64,000 bases of DNA from assembly GCA_045639325.1 (NCBI GenBank), contig JAZUCU010000014.1:21044-85043 (forward strand), read 5' to 3'. Positions within the stretch are counted from its first letter, which is position 1. Each line of letters starts with the position of its first letter. Below the pieces are notes generated by a model. The model was not told the origin of the DNA and did no database searches. It was given only the letters and a program-made list of their open reading frames with translations. This DNA comes from RGIG8244 sp045639325. Lineage in GTDB: Bacteria; Verrucomicrobiota; Lentisphaeria; Victivallales; UBA1829. Shown in pieces: positions 1-8,340 of this stretch. The position numbers and the translations under genes were made by a program.

Positions 1-121
1 TGAGGTAATATGACAGTATTTGTCGCATTTGTCAAGTTGATATCCGCAAAAATATTACAAAATATCCCATAATGAGTCTTGTAAAACGCTCTATAATCTT
101 TTGAGAATAAACCTTGAAAAA

Positions 122-146
122 ATAATAAAACGATGCGTTTTATTAT
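122..146. promoter_or_regulatory. Perfect 11-bp palindrome, possible operator
   Basis: The arms ATAATAAAACG (122-132) and its exact reverse complement (136-146) surround the centre ATG. The AAAACG/CGTTTT core resembles LacI-family operators. It lies about 120 bp upstream of the proposed promoter of the first operon, so it could serve as an upstream operator. Without a T-run it is not a typical terminator, but it could instead be the 3' hairpin of a gene left of the window. The function is inferred from symmetry alone. Confidence 0.4.
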
Positions 147-180
147 AGAAATGAACTTTATTGAGAAGATACTGAAACAT

Positions 181-216
181 GTCCGACCTATCCGATTTGT
201 CCGATCCGTCTGACAG
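181..216. repeat. Four tandem 9-bp units, GTCCGACNN type
   Basis: Four consecutive nonamers are readable: GTCCGACCT, ATCCGATTT, GTCCGATCC and GTCTGACAG. A similar three-unit array with the same GTCNGAC end unit followed by A residues occurs at 61937-61963. This suggests a dispersed intergenic repeat family. No function can be assigned. Confidence 0.5.
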
Positions 217-266
217 AAAAATGATAAAACAGTAAAGAATCTACCCAATATTTTTCTATTTTCTGC

Positions 267-295
267 TTGTATTTATTCAATCGGGGCAGTATATT
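267..295 (+). promoter_or_regulatory. Sigma-70-like promoter of the D-amino-acid operon
   Basis: TTGTAT (267-272) and TATATT (290-295) are separated by 17 bp, and the ATG of the first gene lies 33 bp downstream with an AAGGAGG ribosome-binding site at 318-324. The TATATT -10 recurs in most promoters found in this window. Confidence 0.6.
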
Positions 296-328
296 TCCTT
301 GTAAATAATAAATCCATAAGGAGGAATC

Positions 329-1747
329 ATGACTAAACAACCATGCATCACAAAAGAATTTAAGGACTGCACCATAACCGGAAAAAATTATGAATGCGGA
401 ACTTCTTATACTTACAGCATCTATGTTGCAAAGCCCGCAAGCAATCCGCAGCCCCTCGCGCTGTATGTTCTGTTGGAATACACGTATGATAAAATGGTGC
501 CGATGCTTACAAAATTCATGGAAGAAGGATTGATTCCTTACGGCATGGTTCTCTTCCTCATTTCCGGCACATTGCCTCCCACGCTTCCGGATGGAAAAGA
601 ACGGGGAATGCGTGCCACCGCTTTTGATCAATACGGTCCCGATTATGCCAGTTTTCTTGTGGAAGAACTGATTCCCGATGCATGCAGGATCGCAGACGAA
701 ACCTTATCCGCTCAGCCGGATTTGCATTTTATCACCGGCGGTTCATCCGGCGGATTGGCTGCCTGGAATGCCGTCTGGTTCCGCAACGATTATTTCCGCC
801 GGGCGTTCCTCTCCAGTCCCACATTTTCCGCTATGCGGGGCGGAGAAGAAGCCATGGTAATTGCCCGCAAAGCAGAATCAAGACCGATCAAAATTTATAT
901 CACCACCGGAACAAACGAACCGGATTATTATTTCGGCAGTTCGCTTTATGCCGCACAGAATGCTGCCAGCGCATTGGAATTTGCCGGGTATGACTTCCGG
1001 TTTGAACAATTCAATGGCGAAGGTCACTGCTGTCGCAAAGATGATGAAGTATTATGGCACCGGATGTCCCAATTTCTCTGGGCGAACTGGAAAACCGTGC
1101 CCGTCCTCCCCCTTGCACGGCACATCCGGATCCGTAACCTTGTGGCTGATGACAGTCAATGGCAGCTCTACACCGGTTCTTTCCCGGAAAAACAGAAAAT
1201 CACCGTACAGGGCGGCACTTATACCTTTGAAGGCGGAAAAATCATTTTTGAAAAGGATGATACAAAAAAAGTCGTTGCAGAATGTTTTACCGCAATCTCT
1301 GCGCTCGGACTCTCTTCCGATAAATGGCGGTTGTATATCGCCGATGAAACCCGCCGTTTTATCTACGTCATGTCTATCATGCCCGATGGCTCTCTGACAC
1401 AGCTCAATAAACTCGCCCCGCTCCATTTGAAACACGATCTGACAAAAATTGGAGCATCCGATATCGCAGTTCTGGCAGATGACCGGATCCTTGCGGCAAC
1501 GGAATTGGGCGTTCAGGGCATTGTATCATTCGGGATCACCGATCTGATTCTGCCGCTGCCGGGAGATCTTCCAGCAGAACGGATTACAGTTTGCGGAACG
1601 ACCGTATACGTCACTTCCGGCGACAAGATTTTCTGCCGCGAACTGAAGATTGCTGCGGGCGACTGCAATAGTCCGGCATCCGCACCGGAATCTCCGGGTT
1701 ATGGTAACGGATTCGGATATTCCAGATCCCATCACACCTGTTTCTAA
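329..1747 (+). CDS. Esterase/SMP-30-like fusion protein (alpha/beta hydrolase plus gluconolactonase-like domain)
   Basis: The 472-residue protein starts at ATG 329 behind a strong AAGGAGG site and has no signal peptide, so it is probably cytoplasmic. The first ~250 residues resemble Fes/esterase-D-type alpha/beta hydrolases: GGSSGG is the nucleophile elbow, GTNEPDYYF sits where the acid is expected, and GEGHCC carries the likely catalytic His. From about residue 265 the sequence resembles SMP-30/gluconolactonase propeller blades (LGLSSDKWRLYIADETRRF, AATELGVQG). Fusions of these domains are familiar in Planctomycetes and Lentisphaerae. The last ~30 residues after KIFCRELKI look atypical, and a shifted frame stays open through the stop into the next gene, so a small frameshift near the end is possible. 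The substrate is unknown; it is the first gene of the operon. Confidence 0.8.
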   Translation: MTKQPCITKEFKDCTITGKNYECGTSYTYSIYVAKPASNPQPLALYVLLEYTYDKMVPMLTKFMEEGLIPYGMVLFLISGTLPPTLPDGKERGMRATAFDQYGPDYASFLVEELIPDACRIADETLSAQPDLHFITGGSSGGLAAWNAVWFRNDYFRRAFLSSPTFSAMRGGEEAMVIARKAESRPIKIYITTGTNEPDYYFGSSLYAAQNAASALEFAGYDFRFEQFNGEGHCCRKDDEVLWHRMSQFLWANWKTVPVLPLARHIRIRNLVADDSQWQLYTGSFPEKQKITVQGGTYTFEGGKIIFEKDDTKKVVAECFTAISALGLSSDKWRLYIADETRRFIYVMSIMPDGSLTQLNKLAPLHLKHDLTKIGASDIAVLADDRILAATELGVQGIVSFGITDLILPLPGDLPAERITVCGTTVYVTSGDKIFCRELKIAAGDCNSPASAPESPGYGNGFGYSRSHHTCF

Positions 1748-1778
1748 AAAAAATAACTCAATATATCGGTTTCATAAA

Positions 1779-3272
1779 ATGAAAACACTTATTCTGAATG
1801 GTTTGATTTGTAACGGCTCCGGCAATGAGCCGGAACAGAAAGAGTTATTACTGGAAAACGGCAAAATCAAAGAAATCGCCGCACCCGGGTCTTTCACCAA
1901 TACAGATGCCGATATAAAAATCAATGCTGCGGGGAAAGTCGTCGCTCCCGGTTTCATTGATGCTCATTCCCACGATGATACACGCAAATTGCGTTATCCG
2001 CAATGCAAATCTAAATTGCTGCAGGGCATTACAACCGTCATCGACGGCAACTGCGGTTCCGCAGATTCCTGCATTCCCGGGAAAGTCAATGAGTATCAAT
2101 GGCAAACTCCGGAAGAATATGCGAAAATCGTCAATGACCTGAAACTCCCCGTCAATACCGTTATCCTCGCCGGACATAATTCCATTCGCCGTCAAGTCAT
2201 GGGCAACCGTCCGGACAAAGCATCGGCGGAAGAAATCAAGTCGATGCAGAAATATTTGGAAGCAGCCTTCGCAGCCGGAGCCGCCGGTTGGTCAAGCGGA
2301 TTGACTTATTTCCCCGGCAAGTTTGCGGACGAAGCGGAACTCAAAGCACTGTCACAGGTAACCGCAGGAACGAAAAAGATTTATACCACACACATGAGAA
2401 GTGAGGGTGACGACCTGATCAACGCCGTGGAGGAAGCCGTCAACATTGCAAAAGCAGGCTCCAACCGACTGCAAATCAGTCATCTGAAAACCATCTTCCC
2501 CCGGAATTATCACAAAATCGATGAATTGCTTGCGCGGATTGCGGAACATCAGAAGACAACGGAAATTTACGCAGACCGCTATCCCTATGTCTATTCCTCG
2601 ACCCGGATCGGGCAGATTCTGCCGGATCCTTATGACAAGATCCCGGATATTTCCCGCCGTCTGCAAAATTCCGTCTTGTATCAGGAGGAAGTGGCAGCCG
2701 CCTTGCAAAACAGTCCCAGAGATCTGGCAACGACGATCCTCATTGCAAAAAATAAAACCCTTGCAGAAATCGCAGCGGAAAACGGAAAACCGATTGAACA
2801 GACAGCAATGGAGATTCTGAAGGAGAATGCAGAACAGACCGCGGCTTATCTGTGTATGTCGGAGGAGAATCTCAAACGGATCCTTGCATTGCCTTATGTC
2901 TGCTCCGGAACAGACGGCATTTCCAGTCAGTTGGATGATCCATCGAACGAAGGGCATCCCCGTGCCATCGGCTCATTCCCGAAATTTTATCATCTGGTCT
3001 CACAAATGTGTCCGATCGGGGAAACGGTGCGGAAGATGACCGGACTGCCCGCCACCATATTCCGTATTCCGGACCGGGGTTTCATCCGCGAAGGATATAT
3101 TGCCGATCTGGTTATTTTCGATAAAGATACGTTGGATTCTCATGCCGGTTTCAGTCGTGAGAACATGATGCCTGTCGGAATCGATAAGGTACTGGTCAAC
3201 GGAGCCGTTGCCTGGGATGCCGCGGAGCCGGAAAAAGTAAATGGTTATGGATATTTTATCCGTGTAAATTAA
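1779..3272 (+). CDS. N-acyl-D-amino-acid deacylase-like amidohydrolase
   Basis: The 497-residue protein is an amidohydrolase-superfamily enzyme of the D-aminoacylase group, which hydrolyses N-acyl-D-amino acids to free D-amino acids. Visible landmarks in order are GFIDAHSHDD (metal-binding HxH), GNCGS (the cysteine ligand typical of D-aminoacylases), THMRSEGDD, QISHLK (His ligand), YADRYPY, CSGTDG (catalytic Asp region) and HPRAIGSFPKF. An ATG at 1779 begins the family-typical MKTLILNGLI strand. The frame also extends upstream to 1650 through the esterase 3' end, which is not needed. The ribosome-binding site is weak, suggesting coupling to the preceding gene. Whether the substrate is an N-acyl-D-amino acid or a D-glutamyl peptide is inference. 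Confidence 0.85.
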   Translation: MKTLILNGLICNGSGNEPEQKELLLENGKIKEIAAPGSFTNTDADIKINAAGKVVAPGFIDAHSHDDTRKLRYPQCKSKLLQGITTVIDGNCGSADSCIPGKVNEYQWQTPEEYAKIVNDLKLPVNTVILAGHNSIRRQVMGNRPDKASAEEIKSMQKYLEAAFAAGAAGWSSGLTYFPGKFADEAELKALSQVTAGTKKIYTTHMRSEGDDLINAVEEAVNIAKAGSNRLQISHLKTIFPRNYHKIDELLARIAEHQKTTEIYADRYPYVYSSTRIGQILPDPYDKIPDISRRLQNSVLYQEEVAAALQNSPRDLATTILIAKNKTLAEIAAENGKPIEQTAMEILKENAEQTAAYLCMSEENLKRILALPYVCSGTDGISSQLDDPSNEGHPRAIGSFPKFYHLVSQMCPIGETVRKMTGLPATIFRIPDRGFIREGYIADLVIFDKDTLDSHAGFSRENMMPVGIDKVLVNGAVAWDAAEPEKVNGYGYFIRVN

Positions 3273-3282
3273 GGCAGACACC

Positions 3283-4449
3283 ATGAACAAAGCAAAAATC
3301 ATCTTTGCCTCCGATCTTGCACCGATCCGGGGTTTTTCCAAAATCATGAAAGAAGAACCGGAAGCGGTATACGGCGATTTGCTGCCCCGCTTGAAACAGG
3401 CAGATTATAATATCGTCAATCTGGAATCGCCGCTGTGCTGTCCGGATGGGCTTATCACCAAAAGCGGAGCGGCATTTTCCGGCGAACCGGAACATATCGG
3501 CGCACTCAAAGCGGGGAATTTCAAAGCCGTAGTCTGTGCCAATAATCATACGTTTGACAGCGGTCTGAATGGATTCCGCATGACTTGTGATCTCCTTGCA
3601 GAGAACAACATTTCAAAAGTCGGCGCCGGAGAAAATATTTCCGAAGCCCGTCAGGAACTTGCGTTTGAAGTCAATGGAATCCGTTTTGCACTCTTTGCCA
3701 TTTCCGAAGGCGAAGACATGCTGGGCGCAACCGAACATTCTTACGGCGTCCGCCCGTGGGAAGTCGCAAAACTGGCAGAAGAAATCCGCAGCGCACGCAC
3801 CAAATATGACATTATTCTGGTATCCGCGCACTGTGGACTGGAATATCAGCCTTATCCCTCTTATTACGTTTACGAAGCCTTCAAACTCTGGTCGGAAGCC
3901 GGTGCCGATATGATCATCGGGCATCATCCCCACGTGCCTCAGGGTATGACGTATTTCGGCAAGACTCCGGCATACTTCAGTCTGGGTAATTTTGCATTTT
4001 ATCAGCCGGTGAAATTCTTCCATCGCAAGACAGGATATTTTCTTGAGATTGAAGCAGACAAGAATGGCATCACAGCACATCGCGCCGTTCCCTACCGCAT
4101 TGAAGAAACCAACTTGCGTTTGCTCACACAGGATGAACAGGCGGACTTCGAACAGCTTTTTGCAAAACTTTCCGCACCCCTCGCCAGCAGTGATACCGCG
4201 AAAGAGGCGTGGAATGCAGTGCTGGCTTACAACGGACTGCAGGGCTTCCAGAACGAGCTTGAGAAAATCCTCACCACCATGCGCGAAACACCGGCAAAAG
4301 GTGCCGCCATGCTCCGGAACCGGGTGACATGTATTCAGCACAGTTCCCAGTGGATCGACGGCATGACAAGGATCGTCAACGGCAATATTGAGGATGCTCC
4401 GGCGAAAATGGTTGATATGGTCAAAGAATTCATGACAAGAGAGTTGTAA
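3283..4449 (+). CDS. CapA family metallophosphatase-like protein (PGA_cap)
   Basis: The 388-residue protein belongs to the CapA/PgsA fold, a calcineurin-like family associated with poly-gamma-glutamate synthesis or hydrolysis. Motifs are FASDLAP, VNLESPL, ANNHTFD, VSAHCGLEYQPYP, GHHPHVPQG and SLGNF. Unlike membrane-anchored capsule CapA proteins, it has no N-terminal transmembrane segment or signal peptide, so it is likely cytoplasmic. It sits between a D-aminoacylase-like gene and a glutamate racemase-like gene, which favours a role in handling gamma-linked glutamate or D-glutamate compounds over capsule export. Spacing to both neighbours is 10 bp or less. Confidence 0.85.
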   Translation: MNKAKIIFASDLAPIRGFSKIMKEEPEAVYGDLLPRLKQADYNIVNLESPLCCPDGLITKSGAAFSGEPEHIGALKAGNFKAVVCANNHTFDSGLNGFRMTCDLLAENNISKVGAGENISEARQELAFEVNGIRFALFAISEGEDMLGATEHSYGVRPWEVAKLAEEIRSARTKYDIILVSAHCGLEYQPYPSYYVYEAFKLWSEAGADMIIGHHPHVPQGMTYFGKTPAYFSLGNFAFYQPVKFFHRKTGYFLEIEADKNGITAHRAVPYRIEETNLRLLTQDEQADFEQLFAKLSAPLASSDTAKEAWNAVLAYNGLQGFQNELEKILTTMRETPAKGAAMLRNRVTCIQHSSQWIDGMTRIVNGNIEDAPAKMVDMVKEFMTREL

Positions 4450-4453
4450 TATT

Positions 4454-5314
4454 ATGAAAAGAATCGTTGTCTGTGATTCCGGTCTCGGCGGCTTGAATAT
4501 TGCCTCCCGCTTTTTTACGGACGGCGGAGCGGGAAAAGCGGCTTGTGAATTGATTTATTTCAATGCCTACCCTTCTCCCGTTTGCGGATTCAATAAACTG
4601 GCATCTGCTTACGAACAGGAGGAAGTCTTCCGGGATGTATTGGAAGGAATGAAGAAATTTTCTCCCGATTTGTGCCTCATTGCCTGCAATACCCTTTCCA
4701 TTGTTTATGAACGTTTGAAGCAATGGTACACGCCCCCGTTTGAAGTTGCAGGGATCGTGGATGCCGCAGTCAATGGCATGTATGAAACCTTGCAGAAACA
4801 TCCCGGCAGTTCCCTGCTGATTCTGGGCACAAAGTCCACCGTGGAATCCGGCGTTTATGCACAGAAATTGATCGAAAAAGGCATCGCACCGGAACGGATC
4901 AGCGGTCTGGGCTGCCCCGGTCTTGCCACATTGCTGGAATCCGATCCGGCAGCCGCGCAGGTACAGAATGATATTGCCGTGTATGCGGAGAAAGCCGTAG
5001 AGCTTTTCCCGGTCAAACCGGATGCCTTGTATTGCGCTCTCTGCTGTACCCATTTCGGCTTTGCTTCGGAAATATGGAAAAAGGAATTTACACGCTGTTT
5101 CCCCGGATTCGCCGGACTGATCGACCCCAATAAACTGTTGGGTACGGATTGCACGGCGGCATCTTTCAGCTATCATGCAAAAATCGACTTCTTCCCCGGC
5201 GCAAGGGAAAGCATGAGTGCTTATTTTGAAACGGTTGCGCCGCCGATTGCCGATGCGTTGAAAACGGCGGAATATGAACCTGAATTATTCAAGTTTGATA
5301 AAGGAAATATGTAA
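4454..5314 (+). CDS. Glutamate racemase-like protein (Asp/Glu racemase family)
   Basis: The 286-residue protein matches the MurI family: CDSGLGGLNIASRF at the N-terminus, the first catalytic cysteine in ACNTLS, LGTKSTVESGVY, GLGCPGLATL, and the second catalytic cysteine in CCTHFGF. Both cysteines used for proton abstraction at the alpha-carbon are present. The genomic setting, within a peptide/amide hydrolase operon and away from cell-wall genes, suggests a catabolic racemase interconverting D- and L-glutamate, but a housekeeping MurI role is not excluded. It starts 4 bp after the CapA-like gene. Confidence 0.8.
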   Translation: MKRIVVCDSGLGGLNIASRFFTDGGAGKAACELIYFNAYPSPVCGFNKLASAYEQEEVFRDVLEGMKKFSPDLCLIACNTLSIVYERLKQWYTPPFEVAGIVDAAVNGMYETLQKHPGSSLLILGTKSTVESGVYAQKLIEKGIAPERISGLGCPGLATLLESDPAAAQVQNDIAVYAEKAVELFPVKPDALYCALCCTHFGFASEIWKKEFTRCFPGFAGLIDPNKLLGTDCTAASFSYHAKIDFFPGARESMSAYFETVAPPIADALKTAEYEPELFKFDKGNM

Positions 5315-5315
5315 A

Positions 5316-6293
5316 ATGGAAAAACAATGTGTTGTATTGGTCACCGGTGCCGGCGGAGATGCCCAGGGTTGGGGTAATATGCAAGTGACGGAAGCCGTCC
5401 GCGATGCCATTATCGCCAACGGTTATGACTGCCGGATCGTACTCGCAGAAAACCGGGTAGAAATGGAAAAAGGTCTCAAAGCCGGAAAATGTTCCATCGT
5501 TTGGAGTTCCCTGTACTTCTTCTCTGACCGGGAAGATATTATCGGTATCCCGCCGGATGCAGTCTGGGTGGCAGACGTACTTGACGACTTGAAGATTCCT
5601 TACATCGGGCCCGGCGCTCAGACCATGAAAGACCTGATCGGCAAATTCGATACGCACGAAATTCTGACAAAGGCAAACGTCCGTGTGCCGCGCCACGTTC
5701 TCTGCCCGCCTGCAACCGCCGATGATGTGGATTTCTTCCCCGCATTCGTCAAACCCAATGGCGAATCCAGATCCGTCGGAATCAATGAAAACAGCGTGGC
5801 GGAGGACCGTGACGCATTGAAAAAGCAGATCGAATTTATTCAGAATGAATTGCAGCAGTCCGCACTCATCGAAGAATATCTGCCCGGAAAAGAATATACC
5901 GTACTGGTCATCGGCAATGGCAAAGGCCGTGAAATCCTGCCCGGAAGAGTGACCGTCGATCCCTCTCATTACGGCAAATATCCGGTTCTGCGCAGCGATC
6001 TGCGTGGCGTTGGCTTGACACACGTCTCCATCCCGGAAGATCATCAGGAAGAAGCCATCGCACTCGCCGATGCCGCCTGCAACGCACTCCATTGCGACGA
6101 CCATGTCCGTATTGATATGCGGGAAGGTCAGGACGGCAAGCTGCGTATTATGGAAGTCAACGGCATCCCGGGCCTGAAACCGGTCAAAAGCTGGAGTCCC
6201 CAGATTTATTCACTCTATCATCCGGAAGGCGATACCTACAACGAACTGATCGGAACCATTGTCCGTTGCGCATTGGAGCGGGAAAATGGGTAA
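5316..6293 (+). CDS. D-alanine-D-alanine ligase-like ATP-grasp enzyme
   Basis: The 325-residue protein has an ATP-grasp fold like Ddl. IPYIGPGAQTM, DTHEILTKANVRVPRH, FVKPNGESRSVGI (ATP-binding loop), EEYLPGKEYTV, and IMEVNGIPGLKPVKSWSPQIY (Mg/ATP-binding ENPG-like motif, here VNGIPG) are all visible. ATG 5316 begins just after the racemase stop; an upstream in-frame start at 5274 inside the racemase gene is less likely. Ddl enzymes form an amide bond between two D-amino acids; here the product is unknown. Because the N-terminal domain differs from housekeeping Ddl (VLVTGAGGDAQGWGNMQ), a dedicated dipeptide or D-amino-acid ligase is plausible. Confidence 0.75.
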   Translation: MEKQCVVLVTGAGGDAQGWGNMQVTEAVRDAIIANGYDCRIVLAENRVEMEKGLKAGKCSIVWSSLYFFSDREDIIGIPPDAVWVADVLDDLKIPYIGPGAQTMKDLIGKFDTHEILTKANVRVPRHVLCPPATADDVDFFPAFVKPNGESRSVGINENSVAEDRDALKKQIEFIQNELQQSALIEEYLPGKEYTVLVIGNGKGREILPGRVTVDPSHYGKYPVLRSDLRGVGLTHVSIPEDHQEEAIALADAACNALHCDDHVRIDMREGQDGKLRIMEVNGIPGLKPVKSWSPQIYSLYHPEGDTYNELIGTIVRCALERENG

Positions 6294-6990
6294 AAGTCCG
6301 GTCATTCTGCTGAATATGGCGGTTGACATCATCAACAACCGGGAAAATGAGGTGATTATCAGCCAATATGTGCAGAGAGTCAGCGATGCCGGGGCAGTTC
6401 CCATGCTGATTCCCTCCATCGAAAAAGAAGAAAATATCGAAACACTGTTGGATCTTGCCGATGGCGTTCTGCTGATTGGCGGACGTGATTACAATCCGGC
6501 TCACTACGGGGAAAAACCTCATCCGGAATGTATGTTGAACCGGATGCGACCGCATTTTGATATTGCATTCGGCAAAGCGGTGCTCAAACGGCAGATGCCG
6601 GTTCTGGGGATCTGCGCCGGATGTCAATTGCTGAACATTGTTTCCGGCGGCAAACTCATTCAGCATCTGGATAATGCAGCGGAACACCGTAACGGCGTAT
6701 TTCATCGCGCAAAAATTCTGCAGGACGGATTTTTTGCCAAGGGTGCAGGTCTTTCCGCCGGAGATGAAATGACGGTCAACAGTTATCATCATCAGGCAGT
6801 TTCACCCGCCGCAGTCGGTGCCGGACTCAAAATCACAGCACAGGCATTCGACGGGTCCGTGGAAGCCATCGAACTGGAAGGCGCACGCATGGTTCTGGGC
6901 GTGCAGTTCCATCCGGAGCGAATGGATGACATCGGCCCCGGATTTTTCAATCTGTTGAAAGAAGAAGCAGCAGCTTTCCGCAAAGGTTGA
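6286..6990 (+). CDS. Gamma-glutamyl-gamma-aminobutyrate hydrolase-like class I amidotransferase (peptidase C26)
   Basis: The 234-residue protein is of the PuuD/peptidase C26 group, which cleaves gamma-glutamyl amides with a Cys-His-Glu triad. The nucleophile elbow is GICAGCQLLN, the substrate loop is NSYHHQAV, and the His-x-Glu pair is in GVQFHPERMD. The chosen ATG (6286) overlaps the ATP-grasp gene by 8 bp, giving tight coupling; the frame opens upstream to 6259 without need. It is the last gene of the operon and ends 10 bp from the convergent fucosidase. Its presence strengthens the gamma-glutamyl theme of the operon. Confidence 0.85.
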   Translation: MGKSPVILLNMAVDIINNRENEVIISQYVQRVSDAGAVPMLIPSIEKEENIETLLDLADGVLLIGGRDYNPAHYGEKPHPECMLNRMRPHFDIAFGKAVLKRQMPVLGICAGCQLLNIVSGGKLIQHLDNAAEHRNGVFHRAKILQDGFFAKGAGLSAGDEMTVNSYHHQAVSPAAVGAGLKITAQAFDGSVEAIELEGARMVLGVQFHPERMDDIGPGFFNLLKEEAAAFRKG

Positions 6991-7000
6991 TTGCAGAAAA

Positions 7001-8167
7001 TTATTCGCCGTCAAACTTGATATAGGGGTCCGGCAGCATGGGATTCTGGACCCCGACCGGTTTGCCATCCAATTCAAACTTGAACATCAGCGGGAGTTCA
7101 TCCGCCGCCTGTAAGGGGACGTCATACATGATCACGACGTCTCCTTTCTGTTCAAAGCGGATTTCTTCGCCGGATGCCAGCCAGGTTGCCCGGAGCACTT
7201 TATTGCCGATACCGGTCACACGGCGGACGGATGTATTATTGCGGATCAGGCGGAAATATACATTGTTGTCTTTTCCGGTGGAGATTTCCCGGTCATGATA
7301 ATTGAACGGGTGAGCATCAACATCAAAAAGGGCTTCTTCGTTGGCACGTACCCAGTCGCCGACTTTATCCAGAATATCGTAAACTTCCTGCTGAATGGAA
7401 CCATCGGCTCGCGGTCCGATACTCAACAGCAGATTGCCGCCGTTGTGACGGTTGGTGGAAAGCAGATTGATCACATTCTGCGGACTTCTCCAATCGTTAT
7501 CGCGGGGATTGTAACTCCATGCGCCGTTGAGTGAATCGCAAGTTTCCCAGACAGCATTGGGGTCGCCGCCGGTATGACGTTCGCAGGACATTACGTCCGT
7601 ATCTTCAATACAGCGGCTGATGAGCAGACCGGGCTGCAAGGCACGGATTTCTTTATGGAGTTCCAGCATACGCCAGGAAGCAGGCGCAGGGCAGCCGTCA
7701 TAAAACAGATAGTCGATCTGACCGTAATCGGTCATGATCTGTTTGATCTGACGATGTGTTTTCTGTACAAAACGTTCCCATCTGCCATCTTTGTTATTGG
7801 GTCCGGCACAATAATCGGGGTCGGACCAGTCGGCGACGGAATAATAGAGACCGATACCGAGGTTGTTTTCCCGGCAGCCGTCAACAAACCCGCGAATCAC
7901 ATCATCGCCGATGAAATAGCCTTCATGATGACGTGTGGTCAGGACGCCGTAACGCATACCGAAACGTTTTGCCAGAAGAGCCCAGTCATGCCCCATCTGA
8001 TAGGTGGGGTGAAAATGGGGGAGAGCTTCTTTGAAATATTCTTCCGGATTCAGGCGTTCCAGAAACATTTTCCATTCGCCGTGACCGTAAACGGAATAGA
8101 CGCCGTAGTGGATGAAGAGCCCATACGCCCAATCATGAAAGATTTTCTTTTTCGCTTCGAGTGACAT
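7001..8167 (-). CDS. Alpha-L-fucosidase, glycoside hydrolase family 29
   Basis: The 388-residue GH29 retaining fucosidase has FHDWAYGLFIHYGVYS at the N-terminus, LLAKRFGMRYGVLTTRHHEGY (the paired His of the active site), YYSVADW and DYLFYDG, in which Asp157 is the expected nucleophile. There is no signal peptide, so fucose is probably released from imported oligosaccharides. ATG 8167 has AAGGA spaced 8 bp upstream; a longer frame reaching 8245 lacks a site. It is convergent with the preceding operon and divergent from mnmG. Confidence 0.9.
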   Translation of the reverse strand: MSLEAKKKIFHDWAYGLFIHYGVYSVYGHGEWKMFLERLNPEEYFKEALPHFHPTYQMGHDWALLAKRFGMRYGVLTTRHHEGYFIGDDVIRGFVDGCRENNLGIGLYYSVADWSDPDYCAGPNNKDGRWERFVQKTHRQIKQIMTDYGQIDYLFYDGCPAPASWRMLELHKEIRALQPGLLISRCIEDTDVMSCERHTGGDPNAVWETCDSLNGAWSYNPRDNDWRSPQNVINLLSTNRHNGGNLLLSIGPRADGSIQQEVYDILDKVGDWVRANEEALFDVDAHPFNYHDREISTGKDNNVYFRLIRNNTSVRRVTGIGNKVLRATWLASGEEIRFEQKGDVVIMYDVPLQAADELPLMFKFELDGKPVGVQNPMLPDPYIKFDGE

Positions 8168-8280
8168 TTTTATTTTCCTTGATTTCGGTTGAATTTTCTG
8201 AATGATGAGGAATAATGTAGTGCAGCTTATCCTTTTTGCAATCATAATACAAAAAAAACTGCGAAAAAAATAAAAAGGTG

Positions 8281-8309
8281 TTCGAAAAATCCTGAATGTG
8301 TGGTATATT
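8281..8309 (+). promoter_or_regulatory. Putative promoter of mnmG
   Basis: TTCGAA (8281-8286), a 17-bp spacer and TATATT (8304-8309) precede the GTG start by 31 bp. The -35 is weak but the geometry matches the other promoters of the window. Confidence 0.45.
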
Positions 8310-8340
8310 ACATCTATGACTATTATTCGGAGAATGTTTC

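Larger units (their letters stand above)
1..328. other. Intergenic region upstream of the first operon
   Basis: No convincing gene is seen on either strand. The only long frame here (minus strand, 188-631) is mostly the antisense of the esterase that follows. The stretch holds a perfect palindrome (122-146), a short array of 9-bp repeats (181-216) and a good sigma-70-like promoter (267-295). AT content is high. A TATAAT-like hexamer lies at 92-97 but has no good -35 partner. Confidence 0.6.

Noticed and set aside
188..631. Minus-strand frame of 147 codons in the leader of the first operon
   Set aside because: More than half is antisense to the esterase gene, no ribosome-binding site, no recognisable product.
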